From: Actinomycetes bacterium
Lineage (GTDB): Bacteria; Actinomycetota; Actinomycetes; Propionibacteriales; Nocardioidaceae
Assembly (NCBI GenBank): GCA_030432975.1
Contig: JAUILS010000004.1
Location: 1-41,759, forward strand
Length of the DNA stretch: 41,759 nt
Reading direction: 5' to 3'
The notes under the pieces were generated by a model that was given only the letters and a program-made list of their open reading frames with translations, searched no databases and was not told where the DNA came from. Made by a program: the position numbers and the translations under genes. Shown piece after piece: positions 8,917-18,768 of this stretch (position 1 is the first letter of the stretch; every line of letters begins with the position of its first letter).

Positions 8917-9957
8917 TCAGTCGCGGCCGGACTCGGTGTAGGCGCCGCCCTGGGCTCGCCGGCGGGCGGCGAGCGCGGCGGCGATGCGACGCGCGGTGAA
9001 GTCGGCCGCCCGCGCGGCCACCTCCTCGGGGGTGCAGAACGCGACGTCCTTGATCTCGCGGGGGTCCTTGACGACGCCGGCGAGCAGGCCGGGGTCGTGG
9101 GTGCCGCCGTCGAAGACCAGGCAGAGGGCGTCGTCCCAGCCGCCCCACGGGGGCAGCCAGTCGGTGAGCAGGAGCGGGCCGGGAGCGAGCTCGATCCCGA
9201 GCTCCTCGGTGCACTCGCGGGCCAGCCCGACGCGCGGTGACTCGCCCACCTCGATCACGCCGCCGGGGAGGTCCCAGTCGCGCTTGTAGGTCAGCTGGCA
9301 CAGCAGCACGCGGTCGTCGGGGTCGCAGACCAGCAGCTGGCTGATGCCGCGCTTGCGCGGGAGGATCGAGTTGAGCAGCGCGCGGAACCCCTCGGGGTCG
9401 CTGATGGGCGGGTCGGTCGCGAGCCTGGCCAGGATGACGTACTCCGTCGCCTCGGGCCGCTCGCCGGTGCCGGCCGGGATCCGGCGGACCCCCTCCCGAC
9501 GCAGCCCCGCGCGGCTCGCCACCCGGAGCGAGGCCAGGTTGTCGGGCTCGACGCGGGCCTGGATGCGGCCCAGCCCGAGGCCGCCGTCGGGCTCGTCGGT
9601 CATCGCGTAGTCGGCCAGGATGCGCACCGCGCGAGTCGCGTGGCCGCGGCCCCGGTGGCCGGCGTACAGGGTCCAGAAGAGAGTGCCGGTGTGGTCCTCC
9701 TGCTGGAGCTCACAGCCGCCGACCAGGGTGCCGTCGTGCTCGATGGCGAAGCCGACCAGCCGGCGATGGTCGGCGTACCCCGTCCGCCAGCGGCGGATCC
9801 GCTCGCGCATCTCCTCGGCCGTGGGGCGATGGCCCTCCGGGCCGAACCAGTGCGCCGCCAGCTCGTCGTGCCCCGCCGCCGCCGGCTCCGCATCCTCCTC
9901 GCGCCACGGCCGCAGCGTCACCACGCCGTCCGTCAGCGTCGGCTGGGGCTGGGTCAC
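8917..9957 (-). CDS. GNAT acetyltransferase fused to NUDIX hydrolase
   Basis: N-terminus VVTLRPWREEDAEP...LYAGHRGRGHATRAVRILADYA (GNAT); C-terminus KRDWDLPGGVIEVGESPRVGLARECTEELGIEL (Nudix box GX5EX7REXXEELG-like). Confidence 0.88.
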   Translation of the reverse strand: MTQPQPTLTDGVVTLRPWREEDAEPAAAGHDELAAHWFGPEGHRPTAEEMRERIRRWRTGYADHRRLVGFAIEHDGTLVGGCELQQEDHTGTLFWTLYAGHRGRGHATRAVRILADYAMTDEPDGGLGLGRIQARVEPDNLASLRVASRAGLRREGVRRIPAGTGERPEATEYVILARLATDPPISDPEGFRALLNSILPRKRGISQLLVCDPDDRVLLCQLTYKRDWDLPGGVIEVGESPRVGLARECTEELGIELAPGPLLLTDWLPPWGGWDDALCLVFDGGTHDPGLLAGVVKDPREIKDVAFCTPEEVAARAADFTARRIAAALAARRRAQGGAYTESGRD

Positions 9958-9987
9958 CTTCGCAGCCTACGGGGTGGGTGCGGGGGG

Positions 9988-10083
9988 TGGAGGTTCACCA
10001 TGTGATGCTGGTGAGTTGTCACTTCTCGTGCTGAGTTCACCGTGGGAAGTGATGGTTCGTCTGCATCACATGATGAACCTCCA
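9988..10083. repeat. palindromic repeat copy 1 (96 bp)
   Basis: TGGAGGTTCACCATGTGATGC...GCATCACATGATGAACCTCCA; inner arms TCACTTC.../...GAAGTGA. Aligns without gaps to copy 2 at roughly 80% identity by eye. Confidence 0.9.
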
Positions 10084-10120
10084 GTGACGCTGAGGTGAGG
10101 GCACGGCCGACCCGACGAGG

Positions 10121-11065
10121 TCAGGCGGCGCGTCGCATCAGGGCGGCAATGCGCGTTGCGGTCTCGCGAGGGTGATCGAGATCGCGCCACACGAGGCGGA
10201 TCATTGCGAAGCCGGTGGCCTCGCGGATCGCGTCCTCGCGTTGCTTCTCCCGGAAGACGACGTCGCCGGGATCCTGGCCTTCGGCGAGCAGCCGTCCATA
10301 CTTCATCCGCCCGTCGAACTCCCCCAGCAACCCCAGGTCTGGCCAGCCCCAGTCGCAGATGCCGAGTAGGTGTCCCGACGCATCGTGGACGGGGTACTGG
10401 GTTTGAGGCGCCGGGAGGTGATGGCGCCAGAAGAGCCAGCGGCCCCTGGACTCGCCGGGGCTCTGGCCGCCGGCGTCGGCTAGTCGGACGGGAACATGCA
10501 GTCGCCGTGCCCCGGGCCACTGCGCCATCTGCTCGAACGCGCTCTGAAGTTCATCTGGGGTGGTGAGGCCGAGGTGGAGCGAGGAGTCGAGCATCACAAG
10601 GGCACGCTCCGGAGTGACGAGCGTGCTGGACTCCAGCACACAACGCGCCGCCGAGAGCGCCGTGAGCCCGTTGTCCAGATGGTGCACATCACGGCCTTGC
10701 GCTACGCCGACGTGGTGCTCGACGTCACCCTCGATCCGCCCGGACCCATGGTCGAGCCGGGTGACGTGGACCCTCCTTAGCGGGACTCCCCAGGTGGCCA
10801 CACCATGGGCGAGAGCGCCGGCGACGTGGCTGAGAGCGACCCTAGGACCTAGCGAATGGAGGACTGCTGACGAGCGGATCAGATGCTTTTGCTCCGGCGA
10901 GCTGGCTGCCCACGTGTCGGGGGATGTGTAGTAGCCACGCCGAAAGCGAATCCACTCACCTCGCCTCAGCGCGGCGGCGATGTCGCGGTCGTGGAGGCCG
11001 ACCGCGCGGGCATCCGCTCGGGTGAAGAAGTCACGGTCGTCGAGCAGGTCTGAGGGGTCGATCAT
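10121..11065 (-). CDS. orphan AbiEi-like (type IV TA antitoxin N-terminal wHTH) protein with Vsr/DUF559-like C-terminal domain
   Basis: ATG at 11063-11065; N-terminus FFTRADARAVGLHDRDIAAALRRGEWIRFRRGYYT matches the AbiEi N-terminal wHTH pattern; C-terminus ICDWGWPDLGLLGEFDGRMKYGR...EKQREDAIREATGFAMIRLVWRDL resembles the PD-(D/E)XK Vsr-like domain often fused to it. Confidence 0.75.
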   Translation of the reverse strand: MIDPSDLLDDRDFFTRADARAVGLHDRDIAAALRRGEWIRFRRGYYTSPDTWAASSPEQKHLIRSSAVLHSLGPRVALSHVAGALAHGVATWGVPLRRVHVTRLDHGSGRIEGDVEHHVGVAQGRDVHHLDNGLTALSAARCVLESSTLVTPERALVMLDSSLHLGLTTPDELQSAFEQMAQWPGARRLHVPVRLADAGGQSPGESRGRWLFWRHHLPAPQTQYPVHDASGHLLGICDWGWPDLGLLGEFDGRMKYGRLLAEGQDPGDVVFREKQREDAIREATGFAMIRLVWRDLDHPRETATRIAALMRRAA

Positions 11066-11181
11066 GGTTCGACAATGCCGGGAAGATGGGCCCGTCGATG
11101 CGGCGTACTCACAAACCTTGCCCCGGCGGCGCTTGCGCGGCTGCCTGTGCACGGAATCTGGCCCGCTGTCTCTCGGTGCGA

Positions 11182-11286
11182 GGGTGGAGGTTCACCAGGT
11201 TATGCAGGCGAGTGGTCGCTTCTCATGGTGAGTTCATCATGAGAAGCGATGGTTCACCTGCATCACATGGTGAAGCAACAACACCC
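11182..11286. repeat. palindromic repeat copy 2 (core 11191-11274)
   Basis: TTCACCAGGTTATGCAGGCGAGTGGTCGCTTCTCATG...CATGAGAAGCGATGGTTCACCTGCATCACATGGTGAA; outer GGGTG...CACCC. Ends 1 nt before the glgB stop codon. Confidence 0.9.
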
Positions 11287-11287
11287 C

Positions 11288-13480
11288 TCACGCCCGCCGC
11301 AGCCACACGGTGGCAAGGGGAGGGACGATGATCGTGGCGCTGGCGGGCTGACCGGACCAGGGCTCGTCGGTGGCCTCGGTGCCGCCGAGGTTGCCGACAC
11401 CGGAGCCGGTGTAGGACTCGGCGTCGGTGTTGACGACCTCCTCCCAGCGGCCGGCGGAGGGGAGGCCGACGCGGTAGCCGTCGTGGGGCAGGGCGGCGAA
11501 GTTGGCGACGCACACCAGGTCGGGCCCGTCGCCGCCGCGGCGCACGAACGAGAAGACGTTGCGGCCGGCGTCGTTGGCGTCGATCCAGTCGAAGCCGCCC
11601 GGCTCGTTGTCGCGCGCCCACAGCGAGGAGGTCTCGGCGTAGACCCGGTTGAGGTCGCGCACCAGCGACTGCATGCCGCGGTGCTCGGGGTGGTCGAGCA
11701 GCCACCAGTCGAGCTCGCGCGCCTCGGCCCACTCCGACTCCTGGCCGAGCTCGGCGCCCATGAACAGCAGCTGTTTGCCGGGGTGCGCCCACATGAACCC
11801 GAGGTACGCGCGGAGGTTGGCGAGCTGCTGCCACCGGTCGCCCGGCATCTTCCGCAGCAGCGAGCCCTTGCCGTGGACCACCTCGTCGTGGCTGAGCGGC
11901 AGCACGAAGTTCTCCGACCAGGCGTAGACGGTCGAGAACGTCATCTCGCCGTGGTGGTACGCGCGGTGCACCGGGTCGTGCTCCATGTAGGAGAGCGAGT
12001 CGTGCATCCAGCCCATGTTCCACTTGAAGCCGAAGCCCAGCCCGTCGGCCGACGTCGGCTTGGTGACGCCCGGCCAGGAGGTCGACTCCTCGGCGACGGT
12101 GATCGCGCCCGGGACGCGCTTGTAGACGGTGGCGTTCATCTCCTGCAGGAACTGCACCGCCTCGAGGTTCTCGCGGCCGCCGTAGACGTTGGGCGTCCAC
12201 TGGCCGTCCTCGCGCGAGTAGTCGAGGTAGAGCATCGAGGCCACCGCGTCGACGCGCAGCCCGTCGATGTGGAACTCCTCCAGCCAGTAGAGCGCGTTGG
12301 CGACCAGGAAGTTGCGCACCTCGTGGCGGCCGAAGTTGAAGACGTAGGTGCCCCAGTCGGGGTGCTCGCCCCGGGTCGGGTTGGGGTCCTCGTAGAGCGG
12401 CGTCCCGTCGAAGCGCGCCAGCGCGAAGGCGTCCTTCGGGAAGTGCGCCGGCACCCAGTCGACGATGACGCCGATGCCCGCCTGGTGCAGCCGGTCGACG
12501 AGGTAGCGGAAGCCGTCGGGGTCGCCGAAGCGCGCGGTCGGGGCGTAGTACGACGTCACCTGGTAGCCCCACGACCCGCCGAAGGGGTGCTCCATCACCG
12601 GCAGGAACTCCACATGGGTGAAGCCCAGGTCGGCGACGTAGGACACCAGCTCGTCGGCGAGCTGGCCGTAGTTCAGCGTGGTGCCCCACGGCTTGCGCCA
12701 CGACCCGAGGTGGAGCTCGTAGACCGACATCGGCCGCTCGACGGGCGGCTGGTCGCTGCGACGGGCCATCCACTCGTCGTCGCCCCACTCGTAGTGCGAC
12801 TGGTAGACCACCGAGGCCGTCGACGGCGGCACCTCGGTGTGGAAGGCCATCGGGTCGGCCTTCTCGCGCCACTCACCGTCGGCGCCGAGGAGCAGGAACT
12901 TGTAGCGGCTGCCGGAGCCGACATCGGGCACGAACAGCTCCCACACCCCGGAGGTGCCGAGCTGGCGCATCGGGTGCTCGCGGCCGTCCCAGTTGTTGAA
13001 GTCCGCCTTCACGCGCACGCCCCGGGCGGCCGGCGCCCACACCGCGAACGACGTGCCGGTGACCGACCCGGTGGGGGAGTCGTAGGTGCGCACGTGGGCA
13101 CCCAGCACCTCCCAGAGCTGCTCGTGGCGCCCCTCGTTGAACAGGTGGAGGTCCGTCTCGCCGAGCGTCGGGAGGAAGCGGTAGGGGTCGTCGACCACGG
13201 TCGGCTCGGAGTCGTAGGCCACCGCGATCCGGTAGTCGGGCACCTTCGCCACCGGCAGGACGCCCACCCAGATCCCCCCGTGCTCGTGGTCGAGCGCGGT
13301 CTCACTGGTCTTGCCGTCGACGGTCCAGCGGACCACCACGCTGGCGGCCAGCGGCTTGAACACGCGGACGGTGACGCCGTCGTCGTGGGTGTGTGGGCCG
13401 AGGACGGCGTGCGGGTGGCCGTGCTCGCCGCGGAGGACCAGCTCCAGCTCGGCGCGGTCGATCGGATGGATCTCGCTCAT
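11288..13480 (-). CDS. glgB: 1,4-alpha-glucan branching enzyme
   Basis: ATG at 13478-13480 ([30 protein letters not shown]); [67 protein letters not shown]; 730 aa. Confidence 0.96.
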   Translation of the reverse strand: MSEIHPIDRAELELVLRGEHGHPHAVLGPHTHDDGVTVRVFKPLAASVVVRWTVDGKTSETALDHEHGGIWVGVLPVAKVPDYRIAVAYDSEPTVVDDPYRFLPTLGETDLHLFNEGRHEQLWEVLGAHVRTYDSPTGSVTGTSFAVWAPAARGVRVKADFNNWDGREHPMRQLGTSGVWELFVPDVGSGSRYKFLLLGADGEWREKADPMAFHTEVPPSTASVVYQSHYEWGDDEWMARRSDQPPVERPMSVYELHLGSWRKPWGTTLNYGQLADELVSYVADLGFTHVEFLPVMEHPFGGSWGYQVTSYYAPTARFGDPDGFRYLVDRLHQAGIGVIVDWVPAHFPKDAFALARFDGTPLYEDPNPTRGEHPDWGTYVFNFGRHEVRNFLVANALYWLEEFHIDGLRVDAVASMLYLDYSREDGQWTPNVYGGRENLEAVQFLQEMNATVYKRVPGAITVAEESTSWPGVTKPTSADGLGFGFKWNMGWMHDSLSYMEHDPVHRAYHHGEMTFSTVYAWSENFVLPLSHDEVVHGKGSLLRKMPGDRWQQLANLRAYLGFMWAHPGKQLLFMGAELGQESEWAEARELDWWLLDHPEHRGMQSLVRDLNRVYAETSSLWARDNEPGGFDWIDANDAGRNVFSFVRRGGDGPDLVCVANFAALPHDGYRVGLPSAGRWEEVVNTDAESYTGSGVGNLGGTEATDEPWSGQPASATIIVPPLATVWLRRA

Positions 13481-14897
13481 GACTCGCTCTCCTCCGCGTG
13501 GGAGTCGGTGGTCCGGCCGGGCCGGGGTCGGTGCCAGCGTGCCAGCGCGTCCAACGGGATGGACACCCAGGTGGGCCGGTTGCGTGCTTCGTAGACGGCC
13601 TCGTAGACCGCCTTGTCGGCGACGTAGGCCGTGAGGATGACGCCTTCGGTCTCGGTCAGCTCGCGGCCGGCGTACGCCGTCAGGAAGGCGTCGCGGTTGC
13701 GGTCGGCCCACTCCGCGGCGCGAAACGCCAGCTGGTCGTGGCTGGCCGGGCTCTCGCCGCCCATCGTCCGCTCGACCACGCGGGCGGCGTAGTCGAAGGA
13801 GCGCAGCATGCCCGCGACGTCGCGCCAGCGGGAGTCGGGCAGCATCCGCTCGGCCAGCGGCTTGGCGGGCTCGCCCTCGAAGTCGACGAGCTTCCACCCG
13901 CGCACGGTGCGCAGCGTCTGGCCGAGGTGCAGGTCGCCGTGGATCCGCTGGGCCTCGAGGGCGCCGAGCGCCCCCAGACGGGCGAACGAGGCTCGCAGCG
14001 TCTCCTCGTGCGCCGCCAGCTCGGGCACCACCGGCAGGGCCAGGTCGAGGCGCGCGTTCATCTGGTCGGCGAGGTCGCGCGCCGGCAGCGAGGAGCCACC
14101 GAGCTGGTCGAGCAGCGTGGTGTGGACCTCGGCCACCGCCTCGCCCAGCCGGGCGGACTCGCCGGCGAAGTCGCCGCCCACCTCGTCGGCGTGCAGGTCG
14201 GCCTCGGCGTAGAGGTTGCGGACGCTCGCCTGCGCGAGGTCCCAGCCGTCGCTGGCGGTGCGGAGGAACTGCTGCAGCATCGCGAGGTGCATGGTCCCCC
14301 CGGGGCCGTCGACCTCGATCCAGCCGTAGAGCGCGGCGACGTGCTCGCTCCCGCCGCGGGTCAGCGTCTCGTGGAGGGTGATGTCGGGGTTCTCGCCGGG
14401 CGTCACCTTGCGGAAGACCTTCATCAGCGAGTCCTCGCCGAAGGCCACCGAGGAGTTCGACTGCTGGCCCGAGAACAGCGTCGAGTGCACGTCGGGGTCG
14501 AGCTCGTGCCCCGGCACCCGCCGGAAGCGTACGCCGGCCGCAGCAGGTCCGCCGTCGTCGCCGGCGGCCGCGAACGCCCGGAGGTAGAGCGCCATCGCGG
14601 CCCGGTCGTGCACCGCGTCGTAGGCGTGCACGAACTCGCCGTCGCCGCCGTCCCACCACCCCACGAAGGCGTGGTCGAGCTGGGGCTGGGTGTCGCGGTA
14701 GAGCGACAGGGGGAGCTGGTAGTAGTCGACCCCGCCCTCCGCGTCGGTGAACTCCACCGGCAGCAGCTCCACGACCACCTCGGGCTCGTCGTCGGCGCCG
14801 CCGAGCGACCCCAGCCGGACCAGGTCACCGAGCGTGAACGGGCGGCCCTTGCCGCCGAACCAGCGGGCGGCCTGGAGATAGGGGGTCAGGTCGGTGG

Positions 14898-14901
<4 letters not shown>
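13477..14901 (-). CDS. mak: maltokinase
   Basis: GTG at 14899-14901 ([24 protein letters not shown]); [33 protein letters not shown], typical Pep2/Mak; ATGA overlap with glgB. Confidence 0.93.
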
Positions 14902-16636
<1,735 letters not shown>

Positions 16637-16640
<4 letters not shown>

Positions 16641-18625
16641 GTGTGCCTCCGCACCGTGAGCACGTGGGCCGGCTCGACGTGGGGGTCGAGCCGGACATAG
16701 CTGTGCTCGTGCCAGGTCCAGCTCTGGCCGGTGATCTCGTCGTGGACGACGAAGGAGTCCTGCCAGTCGAGCCCGAGCGCCGGCATGTCGAGGTGCACCG
16801 TGGTCTCGCGGGTGCCGTGGGGGTCGAGGTTGACCACGACGATCACCACGTCGTCGGACCCGTCGTCGCGCCGGGCCCGCTTGCTGAAGACCAGGACCGA
16901 GTCGTCGTCGCTGCTGTGGATGGTCAGGTTGCGCAGCAGCTGCAGGGCCGGGTGCGCGCGGCGCATCTCGTTGAGGCGGGTGAGGTACGGCGCCAGCGTG
17001 CGGCCGCTGGCCTCCGCCTCGGCCCAGTCGCGGACCCGGATCTGGTACTTCTCCGAGTCGAGGTACTCCTCGCTGCCGGGGCGCACCGCCACGTGCTCGT
17101 AGAGCTCGTAGCCGGCGTAGACGCCCCAGCTGGGCGAGCCCATCGACGCCAGCACGGCGCGGATCTTGAACGCCGGCGGGCCGCCGTACTGCAGGAACGC
17201 GTGGAGGATGTCGGGGGTGTTGACGAAGAAGTTGGGCCGCATCAGGTGGTCGGACTGCGACGACACCTCGCGGAGGTAGTCCTCGAGCTCGTGGCGGGCC
17301 GTGCGCCAGGTGAAGTAGGTGTAGGACTGGTGGAACCCCACGGCGCCCAGCGCGTGCATCATGGCCGGCCGGGTGAACGCCTCGGAGAGGAACACCACGT
17401 CGGGGTCGGTGCGGCGGACCTCGCCGAGCAGCCACTCCCAGAACTCCACGGGTTTGGTGTGGGGGTTGTCGACGCGGAAGATCCGCACGCCGTGCGACAT
17501 CCAGAGCCGCACGATCCGGAGCACCTCGGCCCGGATGCCCTCCGGGTCGTTGTCGAAGTTGACGGGGTAGATGTCCTGGTACTTCTTCGGAGGGTTCTCG
17601 GCGTAGGCGATGGTGCCGTCGGCGCGGGTGGTGAACCACTCGGGGTGGGAGGTGACCCACGGGTGGTCGGGCGCCGCCTGCAGCGCCAGGTCGAGCGCCA
17701 CCTCGAGGCCCTCCTCCCGGGCGCGGGCGACGAACGCGTCGAAGTCGTCGAAGCCGCCGAGGTCGGGGTGGATGGCGTCGTGGCCGCCGTCCTTGCTGCC
17801 GATCGCCCAGGGCGAGCCGGTGTCGTCGGGGCCGGGGGTGAGCGTGTTGTTGGGGCCCTTGCGGTTGACCTCGCCGATCGGGTGGATCGGCGGGAGGTAG
17901 ATGACGTCGAAGCCCATCGCGGCCACGGCGGGCAGCCGCTCGGCGGCGGTGCGGAGCGTGCCGCTGGTGACCGCGCCTGTCTCGGGGTCGCGGGTCGCGC
18001 CCTCGGAGCGCGGGAAGAACTCGTACCAGCTGCCGTAGAGCGCGCGGGCGCGGTCGGCGTAGGCCGGGAAGGGGCCCTCGACGCTGACCAGCTCGCGGAT
18101 CGGGTGCTTGCGCATCAGGGCACGCACCTCGGGGGAGAGCATCGCGGCCAGCCGGGCCTCGTCGGGACGCTTGGTGTCGCGGGCGGCCTCCAGGGCCGCC
18201 TTGACCAGGGCGCGACAGGCGTCGTCCTTGCGCGGCAGCCGCTTCTGGACCTGCTGGAGCAGCAGGCGGCCCTCGGTGAACATCAGCTCGACGTCGACGC
18301 CGGCCGGCACCTTGATGCCGGCGTTGTGGGCCCAGGTCGCCAGCGGGTCGGACCAGGCCTGCACCTCGAACTGCCAGGCGCCTTCGGTGTCGGGGGTCAC
18401 CCAGGCGCGGTAGAGGTCGGGCACCCAGGCGTCGGGCTCCATCCGCACCGGGTCGCGGCGGCGCCCGTCAGGGCCGATCGTCACCACCTCGGCGGCGAGC
18501 TTGTCGTGACCCTCCCGGAACACCTTCGCGGTGACGGGGAAGGGCTCGCCCGCGGTCGCCTTCGCGGGCAGACGACCGCGATCGACGAGGGGGGTCACGT
18601 CCATGACGGGGATCCGGCCGACCAT
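16637..18625 (-). CDS. glgE: alpha-1,4-glucan:maltose-1-phosphate maltosyltransferase
   Basis: ATG at 18623-18625 ([23 protein letters not shown]); [68 protein letters not shown] overlap with treS. Confidence 0.96.
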
Positions 18626-18733
18626 GCTGCAACCCTTGCGAAGTCCGGTGCCCGATGCAAGGCGGAGCCGGACGGCCGCGCGCGGCGGCGGGCAAAATCG
18701 TCCGGGCGGGCGTCGCAGCGGGCCCCGCCGGGC

Positions 18734-18762
18734 TTGGAACGATCCAAACATTCCGTTACCGT
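18734..18762 (+). promoter_or_regulatory. candidate leaderless promoter of glgP with overlapping inverted repeat TTGGAACGATCCAA
   Basis: TTGGAA (18734-18739) - 17 nt - TACCGT (18757-18762) - 6 nt - GTG at 18769; perfect arms TTGGA/TCCAA at 18734-18747. Confidence 0.5.
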
Positions 18763-18768
18763 CCCTTC

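Noticed and set aside
9988-10083. Interpretation of palindrome copies as ordinary intrinsic terminators only
   Set aside because: No T tract follows them, and inter-copy sequence homology with shared termini is not expected for independent terminators; terminator activity may still be secondary.
11249-13594. 781-aa plus-strand ORF
   Set aside because: Antisense to glgB; starts inside palindrome copy 2; composition typical of spurious GC-rich ORFs.
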